Positions 23,435 through 31,160 of a stretch of 62,871 nucleotides of DNA are shown here, one piece after another (positions within the stretch are counted from its first letter, which is position 1; every line of letters starts with the position of its first letter). The notes under the pieces were generated by a model that was not told the origin of the DNA, ran no database searches, and saw only the letters and a list, made by a program, of their open reading frames with translations. Position numbers and translations under genes: made by a program. This DNA comes from a virus: positions 1 through 62,871 of IMG/VR virus record IMGVR_UViG_3300048918_000336; one strand, written 5' to 3'.

Positions 23435-24105
23435 GTGCCGGCGGCTCGAACCAGCGCACGATGTTCCGGATCGCCCGCCGTGACGGCGACACCCTCATGA
23501 CTGCCTGCGTCAAGTCCGGAATCCCGCTCGCCGAGGCGCGGCTCTGGGATGCTGAGGACAGGAAAAATCCCCCGCCGCCCGAATGCTTCGAGCTGCTCCA
23601 ACCTGCGGGCACGTCGCCTGCCAAACCAGAGGAAGATGAGATGGCACGACCGAAGAAAGCACCGCAAGTCGAGGAGGTCCATGCTCCCGATTTCGCGCTG
23701 GCAGTCAGGATCTGGCGCCAGGATATCAAGCCCGCGCTCGCCAAGTCGGGCGAGTTCGCGCAGGAGCAGTCCACCGCTTACAAGGAGATCAAGAAGCGGG
23801 CCTATATCCAGCCACAGGCCGCGAAGCTCGCCTTCCGCCTCGAGGGCATGGAGGAAGCCAAGCGCGACGATTTCCTGCGGTCGTTCAACGGGCTCCTCAA
23901 GGAAATGCGGATTTTCATGCCGGTCGACCTGGTCGACGCGGCGCAAGGTGCCGGCGAGATCGGGGCCGACGTCGTACCGAGCGGTGAGCGCCCACGCCCA
24001 AAACTGGTGACCATCCCGGCCGGGCCGGCTGATGACAGTGATCTGAATCCACCCGACGAGCCAGCCGCCGAAGCTGGCGAGCCTGAACAACAGGCGGCGG
24101 AATAA
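23431..24105 (+). CDS. Hypothetical helical DNA-associated protein
   Basis: 224 residues from GTG 23431 (GTGA overlap). It has two parts: residues 1-65, a small domain with a Pro-rich end (NPPPPECFELL), and from Met71 a helical domain (DIKPALAKSGEFAQEQSTAYKEIKKRAYI...) ending in an acidic tail. The second part, rich in paired Lys and Glu, recalls GapR-like coiled proteins but I cannot confirm it. An internal start at Met71 is possible. Confidence 0.6.
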   Translation: MSAGGSNQRTMFRIARRDGDTLMTACVKSGIPLAEARLWDAEDRKNPPPPECFELLQPAGTSPAKPEEDEMARPKKAPQVEEVHAPDFALAVRIWRQDIKPALAKSGEFAQEQSTAYKEIKKRAYIQPQAAKLAFRLEGMEEAKRDDFLRSFNGLLKEMRIFMPVDLVDAAQGAGEIGADVVPSGERPRPKLVTIPAGPADDSDLNPPDEPAAEAGEPEQQAAE

Positions 24106-24109
24106 GCCG

Positions 24110-24652
24110 ATGCGCATCTGCACGCTGGACCTTTCGAAGCGATCTGCCGGCTGGGCCACGTGGGCGCCCGGCGACGCCAAGCCTGTGTCCGGCGTGTGGG
24201 TGCTCGGCACCGAGTTCACGTCCAAGGGCTTGACCTATTGCAAGCTGCATGAACGGCTGTCGGACCTGAGCTCGGTCGGCCGCATCGAGGCGCTGTTCTG
24301 GGAAGACCCGCTCGATGCCCGGCTGCTGACTGGGCACACCAATATCGATTCGATCCGCGTCCTGGGCGGCCTGACCGCACACGCCGCCAGCTGGGGCGAA
24401 GCGATGGGGTGCCGTCACGCTCGCGGCATCCACATGGCCGCGTGGCGCCGCGAATTCCTGGGCCCGATGAAGCGCGGCACCAAGAGCGCCGACCTCAAGG
24501 AAATGGCGATGGAGCGCTGCCGGCAATTCGGATTCAAACCCCAGAAGCATGACGAGGCTGAGGCGCTCGGGATTATGGACTGGGCGACCGACATGCTCGG
24601 GATCGCGACGCCGTGGCGCGCAGCGCGGCCTCTGCCGCTGGTGCTCACATGA
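24110..24652 (+). CDS. RuvC-like Holliday junction resolvase
   Basis: 180 residues. RNase H-fold nucleases of the RuvC type cut branched DNA with two metal ions held by four acidic residues. Visible are Asp7 in CTLDLSKRSAGWA, Glu65 in FWEDP, and Asp148/Glu149 with Asp157 in HDEAEALGIMDWA, the expected pattern. It would resolve recombination or replication branches before packaging. Four bases after the previous gene; ends in an overlap with the next. Confidence 0.82.
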   Translation: MRICTLDLSKRSAGWATWAPGDAKPVSGVWVLGTEFTSKGLTYCKLHERLSDLSSVGRIEALFWEDPLDARLLTGHTNIDSIRVLGGLTAHAASWGEAMGCRHARGIHMAAWRREFLGPMKRGTKSADLKEMAMERCRQFGFKPQKHDEAEALGIMDWATDMLGIATPWRAARPLPLVLT

Positions 24653-25311
24653 TCGCATACGCCTCCCGAACAGGCACGCGCCGCAACCTCGACGCTCTCC
24701 GCGCCGCTGGCTGGCGCCTGATGGTGTCCGCGCGGGGCGTGCTCCGCACCGAGGGGTTCCGATATGCGCTCGACAACGGCGCATGGACGGCATTCCGAGA
24801 ATTCAACGAGGGAAAGCGCGCGACTCCGCAGCTTTCCCTCCGTGCCTTCCTTCATGCCGTTGACCAGCTTGGCGCGGGCGCTGACTTCATAGTCGTCCCC
24901 GATATCGTCATGGGTGGCGCGAGTTCGCTTGCCCTTTCTCGGGCCTGGTTGCGGCGTCTTCGTCGGCGGCGGGATATCCGAGGCGTGACGCTTATGCTCG
25001 CTGTGCAGAACGGCATGGAGCCGCGCGACATCGAACGCTGGCTCGGGCCTGGTTGCGGCGTCTTCGTCGGCGGCGACACCGACTGGAAGATCAGAACGAT
25101 GGGAATGTGGTCGCGAGCTGCCCACGCCCGCGGCGCTCTCTGCCATATCGGAAGGGTCAACACAGCGCGTCGCGCTCGCCTTTGCGACATCGCCGGCGTC
25201 GATAGCTTCGACGGTTCCGGGCCAAGCCGCTTTGCCGATTGCCTGCGCCGGGTCGATGCCGCCTTCGATCAGCGAGATCTCGAAGGCTATATCGAGAGGA
25301 TGGTCGCATGA
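24649..25311 (+). CDS. TGT/DpdA-like TIM-barrel protein
   Basis: 220 residues. The sequence contains LDNGAWTAF (41-49), FIVVPDIVMGG (80-90), LAVQNGM (117-123), FVGGDTDWK (139-147), GRVNT (168-172) and DSFDGSGPSRF (185-195). This series fits the tRNA-guanine transglycosylase superfamily and phage relatives of DpdA, which exchange guanine for a 7-deazaguanine in DNA. No gene for making preQ0 or its relatives is in the window, so a base would have to come from the host. An exact 34-bp repeat occurs twice in this gene in two reading frames. Substrate and activity are inferred. Confidence 0.65.
   Translation: MIAYASRTGTRRNLDALRAAGWRLMVSARGVLRTEGFRYALDNGAWTAFREFNEGKRATPQLSLRAFLHAVDQLGAGADFIVVPDIVMGGASSLALSRAWLRRLRRRRDIRGVTLMLAVQNGMEPRDIERWLGPGCGVFVGGDTDWKIRTMGMWSRAAHARGALCHIGRVNTARRARLCDIAGVDSFDGSGPSRFADCLRRVDAAFDQRDLEGYIERMVA
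24938..25075 (+). repeat. Exact 34-bp direct repeat, read in two frames
   Basis: Bases 24938-24971 and 25042-25075 are identical (34 bp, offset 104 bases, not a multiple of three). The first copy encodes the Arg-rich stretch SRAWLRRLRRRR (97-108), the second encodes LGPGCGVFVGGD (132-143), which includes a conserved motif. Confidence 0.92.
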
Positions 25312-25472
25312 TCGCGCTCATCATCACCACCAACGCCAGGATGCCCGGCGCCCGCCTCTCCTCGCCCGGCAACTGGACGAACTTGCCGTTTCCCAGCGTC
25401 GAGGCGGCTGAGGCGCGGGCCGCTGAGCTTGGGGTGATGCCCGCCGCAGTTAAGCGGGAGGCTTATCGGTGA
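25308..25472 (+). CDS. Small hypothetical protein
   Basis: 54 residues; overlaps both neighbours by four bases. A short strand (MIALIITTNARM) and a helix (SVEAAEARAAELGV) suggest a small alpha/beta fold. Unknown. Confidence 0.62.
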   Translation: MIALIITTNARMPGARLSSPGNWTNLPFPSVEAAEARAAELGVMPAAVKREAYR

Positions 25473-25654
25473 GTCGGCCCGCACAGATCCCGACGCTGCT
25501 CAACGAGCAGGCAGCATGGGAGCGCCACGCCGCGATCGCGCGCGAGGTGATCGACAACCCGCGTCTACTCCTCGATCGAGCCTATTGCGAGCGGCATATC
25601 CGGGCATGGGCCGAATGGCGCGACCTGTTTCTCGCACGGGACAAACAATGCTGA
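25469..25654 (+). CDS. Small hypothetical protein before DnaB
   Basis: 61 residues from GTG 25469 (GTGA overlap). Helical, rich in Trp and Arg (AWERHAAIAREV...HIRAWAEWRDLFLARD). Its end overlaps the DnaB start. Unknown; a helicase-loading role cannot be judged. Confidence 0.62.
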   Translation: MSRPAQIPTLLNEQAAWERHAAIAREVIDNPRLLLDRAYCERHIRAWAEWRDLFLARDKQC

Positions 25655-27090
25655 TGGCCCGCCGCGAAGACGCCGCACCCGAGCGGCTTTACCCGACATC
25701 GATCGTCCCAACCGAGGGCGAATACATGATGCTCGCCATGTTGCTGAACGAGAACCGGCGCGTCGATATCGTTGCCGATCTGCTTCGCGGCGAGGACTTC
25801 GCCGAACCGCTGTTCGGGCGCATCTATGACCGCATCGTGCAGCTGGTCTCGGCAGGCCAGCAGGCCAACCCGATCACCCTGGATCCGCTGTTCGCCGATG
25901 ACTTCTCCTATCAGGAGTTCAACGGCCGGGCGTTCCTCGCCGGCATGACTGGCGGCACCGCGACCGCGACGCTTCTGATGAGGCCGCGAGACCAGGCCAA
26001 CATGATCGCCGAATGTGCGGCGCGGCGGCGATATGTCGATGCCACGACCGAGCTCGCGCGCGCCGCGGCAGATCGCACGATCTCGATTCCGAGCCTGATC
26101 GACCAGGCCGATAGCGCGGTCGCCGGCACCATCGAGCGGCGAGAGGCGCCGCGCCAGGTCAGCCTCTCCGGTAGCATCGCGCAGGCGATAACCCGGATCG
26201 AGGAAATCCAGGCCAATGGCGGCAAGGTCGGCGCCCCTTGTGGTATCGCTGAAATCGATGACCTGATCGGTGGGTTCGAGGCGCCTGACCTCATCCTGAT
26301 CGGCGGCAGGCCCGGCATGGGCAAGACTGCGCTTGCCGCAGCGCTCGCTCTGGGGCTCGCCAGAAACGGTCACGGGGTCAGGTTCGATAGCCTTGAGATG
26401 CGCAGTGTCCAGCTTGGCATGCGCTTTGTCAGCGATCTCTGCTGCCGCGACGTCGGCCGCTGGATACCATTCAGTGCCATCACCAAGGGGACGGTCACCC
26501 GCGAGCAGCTGGAAACGATGCGTGCTGCTGAACAAGCTGTGCGATCTTGGCCCCTTCTCGTCGAGGACGTTTCCAAGGTCACAATCCCGTCGCTCCATCG
26601 CAACTTGCGCCGAACGCAGCGGACGATGGCCGCGCAGGGCCAGGAATTGAAGGTCGGCTTCGTCGACTATCTGCAGCTGATGCAATCCAGCAATCCAAAG
26701 GCCTCGACATACGATACGGTGTCGGAAATCAGTAAGGGCCTGAAGGAGATCGCGAAGGATCTCGGCATCGCCATGGTCGCGCTGGCGCAGCTCAGCCGCA
26801 AGGTCGAGGAGAGGGACGACAAGCGGCCCAAGCTCGCGGACCTGCGCGAAAGCGGCCAGCTCGAGCAAGATGCCGACGTTGTTCTGTTCCCGTACAGGGA
26901 GGAGTATTACCTCAAGGACGAGAAACCAAAACCCGGCAACGAGGAGGCGCATGAGGCACGCAAAAGTGCTGCCGCGGGCCGGATGAGTCTGATCTGCGCC
27001 AAACGCAGGAGCGGCCCCACCGGTACCGCCGACGTCCAGTTCCTCGCGGCTTATCAGGCGGTCCGCAGCAAAGACTGGGGGCGGTTGTGA
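25648..27090 (+). CDS. dnaB: Replicative DNA helicase, DnaB family
   Basis: 480 residues from ATG 25648 (ATG 25654, in TGATG with the previous stop, is close behind). The hexameric 5'-3' helicase opens the replication fork. The N-terminal domain (about 20-120) is typical (TEGEYMMLAMLLNE...LFGRIYDRIVQL). The RecA-type core has Walker A GGRPGMGKT (near 217-225), Walker B VGFVDYLQLM (near 335), and ALAQLSRKVEERDDKRPKL and EQDADVVLF. The full length indicates an active enzyme. It is followed directly by the DUF1376 gene, the likely loader or initiator. Confidence 0.95.
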   Translation: MLMARREDAAPERLYPTSIVPTEGEYMMLAMLLNENRRVDIVADLLRGEDFAEPLFGRIYDRIVQLVSAGQQANPITLDPLFADDFSYQEFNGRAFLAGMTGGTATATLLMRPRDQANMIAECAARRRYVDATTELARAAADRTISIPSLIDQADSAVAGTIERREAPRQVSLSGSIAQAITRIEEIQANGGKVGAPCGIAEIDDLIGGFEAPDLILIGGRPGMGKTALAAALALGLARNGHGVRFDSLEMRSVQLGMRFVSDLCCRDVGRWIPFSAITKGTVTREQLETMRAAEQAVRSWPLLVEDVSKVTIPSLHRNLRRTQRTMAAQGQELKVGFVDYLQLMQSSNPKASTYDTVSEISKGLKEIAKDLGIAMVALAQLSRKVEERDDKRPKLADLRESGQLEQDADVVLFPYREEYYLKDEKPKPGNEEAHEARKSAAAGRMSLICAKRRSGPTGTADVQFLAAYQAVRSKDWGRL

Positions 27091-27845
27091 GCGCCCGGCC
27101 GTATCACAAACGCTATCACTCCGATGCGCTCGCTGGCTTCATGTCTCTGAGCCTCGAGGAGCGCGGCGCCTATCAGACGCTGCTCGACCTGATCTATGAC
27201 CGCGGCGGGCCCATCCCTGACCATGAACGCCTGCTCGCCGGATACATGGGATGCTCGGTCCGGAAGTGGCGAACGCTGCGTGACGTCCTGATCGCGAAGC
27301 GAAAGATCACCATCAATTCCAACGGGGAAATTTCCAATTCTCGCGCGGAAAAAGAGCTCGAAAACGACGCGAAAACGAGCCGAAAACTCGCCGAAAACGG
27401 TTTGAAAGGTGCGCGAGCACTTCACGAAATACCGAAAAAAGGCAATGAAAACAGCGAAAGCGATGTGGCCACGCCAAAGCCGGGCCATGGCCTAAGCCAG
27501 AAGCCAGAAGCCAGAAGCCATAGCTTAGCTAAAGCTGGCCACCCTCCTGAACCCGTGCGCGATGCCGTTCCGCCGGGTGAGTTCGAGCAGCGATGCCGTT
27601 CGCTGGCGCAGATCATCAACCTCACCCGCCCGATAGCCGCATCGGACCGGGACCAGCTCCGCGCATGGTTGAAAGAGGGATTTCACTTCGACTGGCACAT
27701 CGTCGAGGGCGCGAAGCTCGTCGCAGCACGCGAGGAGGGGCGAGGTGGTTCGGTCCGGAGCTTCAAATACCTCGACGGCGGGATCAGGGAATATCGGGCC
27801 GAGTGGCTTGCCGAGCGGGCAAGGTTGAAGGGAGAGGCAGCATGA
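27087..27845 (+). CDS. DUF1376/YdaU-type replication protein, putative initiator
   Basis: 252 residues from GTG 27087 (GTGA overlap with dnaB). The DUF1376 domain (about 1-90) is clear: RPYHKRYHSDALAGFMSLSLEERGAYQTLLDLIYDRGGPIPD. A variable, lower-GC linker (about 90-150) follows, then a C-terminal helical domain with SDRDQLRAWLKEGF. Proteins with this domain replace or assist lambda O/P as replisome organisers. The linker-coding DNA carries four phased iterons and a tandem 7-mer, as the ori of lambda lies inside gene O. Its role as initiator is inferred from position and domain. Confidence 0.8.
   Translation: MSARPYHKRYHSDALAGFMSLSLEERGAYQTLLDLIYDRGGPIPDHERLLAGYMGCSVRKWRTLRDVLIAKRKITINSNGEISNSRAEKELENDAKTSRKLAENGLKGARALHEIPKKGNENSESDVATPKPGHGLSQKPEARSHSLAKAGHPPEPVRDAVPPGEFEQRCRSLAQIINLTRPIAASDRDQLRAWLKEGFHFDWHIVEGAKLVAAREEGRGGSVRSFKYLDGGIREYRAEWLAERARLKGEAA
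27359..27398 (+). repeat. Four CGAAAAC iterons at exact 11-bp spacing (candidate origin)
   Basis: CGAAAAC occurs at 27359-27365, 27370-27376, 27381-27387 and 27392-27398, each 11 bp apart, about one helical turn. As 11 is not a multiple of three, the copies are read in different frames (ELEND, AKTS, RKLA, AENG), so the repeat is a DNA signal and not a protein repeat. An A-rich stretch follows (27400-27465). Confidence 0.75.
27494..27520 (+). repeat. Tandem 7-mer AAGCCAG, about 3.9 copies
   Basis: Copies start at 27494, 27501, 27508 and 27515 (the last AAGCCAT). It lies in the linker of the DUF1376 gene. Loss or gain of one unit would shift the frame of the C-terminal domain. TTAGCTAA, a perfect palindrome, follows within 10 bases. 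Confidence 0.85.
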
Positions 27846-27961
27846 AGCGAGAAACCTTCCACTGCCTCTGCGGCTTCGCATCCGACAAGCCGGGCATGTG
27901 TCCGAACGAGCCATGCCGCGGCGACCACCTGCACTCGAAGCTGAAGGGCTGGCGGAAATGA
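27842..27961 (+). CDS. 39-residue zinc-finger-like protein
   Basis: Overlaps both neighbours by four bases. Cys8, Cys10, Cys21 and Cys26 with His at 30 and 32 (CLCGF...CPNEPCRGDHLH) suggest a metal knuckle. Function unknown. Confidence 0.62.
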   Translation: MKRETFHCLCGFASDKPGMCPNEPCRGDHLHSKLKGWRK

Positions 27962-28194
27962 CGCTGCGCTCACCCCTTGGCGCCGTCGTGGGACCAACCG
28001 GCGCAGCCAGTGCCGAGCAGGTCCGGCGCATGGCGAAGGCGGCGTGGCACAGCGGGAAGACCGTGGTGATCAGTCTGGACTGGCTGACCTGTGACGCCGA
28101 TCGCCGGGCGCTGACCGCGCTCGCCGACCGTGTCCACGGGCCAAGGCCAACGGGCGACGGGATCTGCGGCACTAGAAAGCGACCGAGCGGATAA
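27958..28194 (+). CDS. Small hypothetical protein
   Basis: 78 residues. A helix (ASAEQVRRMAKAAWHSGKTVVIS) then a second one (DADRRALTALADRVHG); similar small proteins often follow replication genes in alphaproteobacterial prophages. Unknown function. The 75 bases after it hold no gene. Confidence 0.62.
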   Translation: MTLRSPLGAVVGPTGAASAEQVRRMAKAAWHSGKTVVISLDWLTCDADRRALTALADRVHGPRPTGDGICGTRKRPSG

Positions 28195-28269
28195 TTCTAC
28201 ACACCTAAACCGGCGGGTTGAAGATTGATTGGAGTAATTTTTGTGGCGCAGGGCGGGGATGATGCTGGA

Positions 28270-29199
28270 ATGACTGGGAAAAAGCCGAGGCCGAACAGGA
28301 CGGCGATCGCTGTCACCACGGCGGCCGAGACGGCAAGGGTCGCCCAGCTGCTGGCTCGGGATGGACGCGACCGCCGAGCCGATCGCTTGCGCGAAGCCGC
28401 GCTCGCCGAGATGGCGAAGGGCCGCTTCGCCAACCAGGACGATGCGAAGCTCGGCCCCACGCCTGAGCATGCCGCCAAGGTCCCATTCGAGCCCTTCACC
28501 GCCGACAAGGTCCCGGGCACGGCGCGCTCGGTCCAGACCGTGCGCCGGGTCAGCGTCAACCGCGTCAAGCAGCTCTACGACCGCGGAGTCTTCAGCGACG
28601 ATACCTACCCCGCCGTGCTCTGGTACCAGCGCCAGTTCGAGGCGGCAGGATTCGTGCTCGGCGCCTCGGCAGCGAACTGGGGCGAGGCGATCGTCGGGGA
28701 GCGGAGCTACGGCGCCATGCCCAAATCCGCAACGGCTGCCGAGGCCCGGGAACTGTTCCGGTTTGCTCGAGGCGGCCGCCGGCAGGACAGTGACGGCGAG
28801 ATCACGTTCGAGGCATGGTCCCTGCCCGCCGACATGCTCCCCACATTCGACCTGGTCGTGCTGGACGAGATGACGATCCAGGAGGCGGCGACTGCGGCGA
28901 AGTGCCGGTACACGAACGCTGCGGCGGCTGTGAAGCATGTCGCGCTGCTGCTGGCCGGGAGGATCGCGCATCTGCTGCCGGTCCGCGCTGTGGGCGCGCC
29001 AGGGAGCGAGCCTGTCGAGCAGCTGCTCGAGCCGGTCCCCGTCGGCGTGCCGGCCGGGGGATTCGGGGAGCTCGACCCGATATTCCGGAACGAGCACGGG
29101 ATCCTGCGCAGCTGGGACGTCATCGCCGGCATTGTCCGGATGCGGGTTGCTGGCGTGCCGGATGATGAGATTTTGGCTGGGCTGGGAGAAGACCAATGA
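28270..29199 (+). CDS. Putative late-gene regulator, HTH protein
   Basis: 309 residues from ATG 28270 (a TTG at 28225 keeps the frame open). The N-terminal third is basic and helical. A segment near 210-235 (VVLDEMTIQEAATAAKCRYTNAAAAVKHVALLL) has the shape of a sigma region 4-like helix-turn-helix. It sits between the replication genes and the late genes, where phages usually keep antiterminators or late activators. This is a position-based guess; no homology was tested. Confidence 0.55.
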   Translation: MTGKKPRPNRTAIAVTTAAETARVAQLLARDGRDRRADRLREAALAEMAKGRFANQDDAKLGPTPEHAAKVPFEPFTADKVPGTARSVQTVRRVSVNRVKQLYDRGVFSDDTYPAVLWYQRQFEAAGFVLGASAANWGEAIVGERSYGAMPKSATAAEARELFRFARGGRRQDSDGEITFEAWSLPADMLPTFDLVVLDEMTIQEAATAAKCRYTNAAAAVKHVALLLAGRIAHLLPVRAVGAPGSEPVEQLLEPVPVGVPAGGFGELDPIFRNEHGILRSWDVIAGIVRMRVAGVPDDEILAGLGEDQ

Positions 29200-29384
29200 T
29201 CCGTTGGCGAGAATTCCGCGCAGCGCTCGCCGGCCTCGTGACCGCGATCCGCGCCGCGCTTGCCTACTGGCTCGTCACGGTCGCGATGGACCTGCATCCC
29301 GGGTTGGCTGGAGAGATGGCGGAGATTGCGCTGACGGCAGCGAAGGTGTTGCCGACAACCGCTAAACCGGGAGAAGCGGAATGA
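29196..29384 (+). CDS. Small membrane-associated protein
   Basis: 62 residues, overlapping both neighbours by four bases. One hydrophobic helix (about 10-33: ALAGLVTAIRAALAYWLVTVAM). Not recognised. Confidence 0.6.
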   Translation: MIRWREFRAALAGLVTAIRAALAYWLVTVAMDLHPGLAGEMAEIALTAAKVLPTTAKPGEAE

Positions 29385-29680
29385 CCGAAGAGAGCAACAC
29401 CCCGGCGGTTAAGGCCGGCGATGATGTAAATCCCATAAATGTCATCAGATACTTCGGGCAATTCGTCGTGACCTTAATGGTGTATGTGTCGCTCATTCAA
29501 ATCGAGGTTGCAATGTTCGGCACTCAGACCACTCGCCCTATCATTGAGTTTGTTAAAGATATGACCGGAAGTGTCGGGTTATTCGCTATCTTTGTAGCCC
29601 TTCCGATGTTTCTATTGTGGATATTCTGCATCGCGATCTTCGATGGCACATTAGGGAATTGGAAGCGCGACAATGGCTGA
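29381..29680 (+). CDS. Low-GC membrane protein, possible moron
   Basis: 99 residues with two membrane segments (about 27-47, FVVTLMVYVSLIQIEVAMF; about 66-86, SVGLFAIFVALPMFLLWIF). Its GC content is visibly lower than that of its neighbours (close to half), with many A/T-ending codons, so it was probably acquired separately. In this position a superinfection-exclusion or host-envelope role is possible; nothing specific is shown. Confidence 0.65.
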   Translation: MTEESNTPAVKAGDDVNPINVIRYFGQFVVTLMVYVSLIQIEVAMFGTQTTRPIIEFVKDMTGSVGLFAIFVALPMFLLWIFCIAIFDGTLGNWKRDNG

Positions 29681-29858
29681 TCTGAGGCCAACCCGTCTCG
29701 GCTGGTACCAGCGTTTCGGTGACCGCGTTCGTGCGCTGCTCATGGCGCTGCTTTGCTGCGTCGGTAAACATCAATTTCGGCGATCAAAATTCGTCGCCCT
29801 GAACAGCAGGACAGCCAACCTGGTTTGTCAGCATTGCCACAAACAGAAGGAGGGGTGA
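29673..29858 (+). CDS. Small protein with C-terminal CxxC
   Basis: 61 residues, overlapping the low-GC gene by eight bases. One hydrophobic helix (RALLMALLCCVGK) and a terminal VCQHCHKQK zinc knuckle. GC content is moderate. Unknown. Confidence 0.6.
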   Translation: MADLRPTRLGWYQRFGDRVRALLMALLCCVGKHQFRRSKFVALNSRTANLVCQHCHKQKEG

Positions 29859-30100
29859 TGGCCAGATGCCCCTGCCCGCCATGCGAGGCGGCGAAGCCCG
29901 GACGCGGCCCACATTTCATCGGGATCGACCACGGCGACCCAGCCGGTGACCAACAGGGATACGCGCTGTGCGAAATTGGCCCGGATGGGAAAACCAAAGT
30001 ACTGGCAGTGAGCGATAAGCCGTTCGATATCAGTTTTCGATGGCAGCCGGTATTGGATAGGCGCAGCCGCGCGGATCGTGATAGGAACGAGCATGAGTGA
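29858..30100 (+). CDS. Small hypothetical protein
   Basis: 80 residues; its ATG overlaps the previous stop. Starts MARCPCPPCEAAKPG, then HFIGIDHGDPAGDQQGYALCEIG, a single beta-rich stretch similar to many small phage proteins. The tail (RRSRADRDRNEHE) is read over the start of the next gene, by eight bases. Confidence 0.55.
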   Translation: MARCPCPPCEAAKPGRGPHFIGIDHGDPAGDQQGYALCEIGPDGKTKVLAVSDKPFDISFRWQPVLDRRSRADRDRNEHE

Positions 30101-30671
30101 CGAAGAGAAACCGCGCTACCAGCCGCCGTTCGGGTTTTCGGTGATATCGCCCTGGGACGGCATCAGGATCGTCGGCGCAACATTCCACGGAGGGCGTCTC
30201 ATGTCTGGGACCGTGATGACCGAGCGAAAGATCACGCAAGCCGAGCTCGCCGAAATCTTCGGGCCCACGATGCCGCTCGAGGCGTGGCAGCTGATCGCCG
30301 AGCCGGTCGCCGGTATGTCGCTGGATGAAGTTCGCGCAGAGCTCCGGCGGATGGCGGACGCTACCCGGGCGCAGCAGGCGCGCCCGGGGCCGATGATCGA
30401 GCGGGTGGCCGAAGCGATTAGCGACGGCGTGTTCCGTGAGCTCGGATCGCCGTCGGACTGGTGTCCTGCGCCCGGGGCAATGGGAACAGTCGCGCGCGCC
30501 GTCCTCGCTGCCATGCGCGAGCCGACTGAGGCGATGGCGCAGATCGGAGGCGAGAAACTGCCAGGCGTCGTTGACACGATGGGCGAGGCCGATGAGGCGG
30601 CGGCTGATGTCTGGACCGCTATGATCGATGCGGCTTTGGGGCGCACGACACCACCCAATAGCGCGTCATAA
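30093..30671 (+). CDS. Hypothetical protein, last gene before the tRNA
   Basis: 192 residues from ATG 30093, with AGGA six bases upstream. Helical in its middle (QAELAEIFGPTMPLEAWQLIAEPVAGMSLDEVRAELRRM) and C-terminal halves; the end reads EADEAAADVWTAMIDAALG. No family recognised. Confidence 0.68.
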   Translation: MSDEEKPRYQPPFGFSVISPWDGIRIVGATFHGGRLMSGTVMTERKITQAELAEIFGPTMPLEAWQLIAEPVAGMSLDEVRAELRRMADATRAQQARPGPMIERVAEAISDGVFRELGSPSDWCPAPGAMGTVARAVLAAMREPTEAMAQIGGEKLPGVVDTMGEADEAAADVWTAMIDAALGRTTPPNSAS

Positions 30672-30760
30672 CAACGCGTTACACCCAAAAACCACGCCAG
30701 ACAGCACCACCCCCGCGACAGCCCGAGGAACGATATCGCGTTTCGTGCGTGCAAAATCGT

Positions 30761-30789
30761 TTGACATTCGGGCAGTGACGACTCTAGGG
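30761..30789 (+). promoter_or_regulatory. Candidate promoter before the tRNA and late genes
   Basis: A perfect -35 element TTGACA (30761-30766) is followed after 16 bases by TCTAGG, a poor -10. The 196-base gap (30672-30867) holds no gene. A weak -10 with a good -35 could mean that an activator is needed. Confidence 0.4.
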
Positions 30790-30867
30790 GGCGAATCATT
30801 ACTCGAATCGCGCCCGGAGGTTTTCGCCTTGCGGGCGCTTCGCATTTCTGGGCCCCGCGCCCGGCAT

Positions 30868-30944
<77 letters not shown>

Positions 30945-30969
30945 GTTTCAGCACCGCGCAGGAGGCCCC

Positions 30970-31095
30970 ATGTCGAGATGGGCCCGCCGCCTCGCCGACC
31001 TAGCCCACAGCGTCGCGCTTCATCTCAGGCTCGCATGGCTCGAGGCCCGAGGCGGTGACACCCGCGCCCTCCCGCCGTCGGCGGCAGCGTCGTGA
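30970..31095 (+). CDS. 41-residue hypothetical protein
   Basis: ATG 30970 follows a strong AGGAGG by four to five bases. Helical, rich in Arg, Ala and Leu (MSRWARRLADLAHSVALHL...). It lies between the tRNA and the terminase. Unknown. Confidence 0.55.
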   Translation: MSRWARRLADLAHSVALHLRLAWLEARGGDTRALPPSAAAS

Positions 31096-31160
31096 TCGAG
31101 CCGCCGGTGCTTAACCCGAACCCCAACGCCAAGTAACCCGCCAGCCGAAACGAGGCCTTC

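Noticed and set aside
25582-26952. 456-codon minus-strand ORF opposite DnaB
   Set aside because: Antisense shadow of a certain gene; no coding motif.
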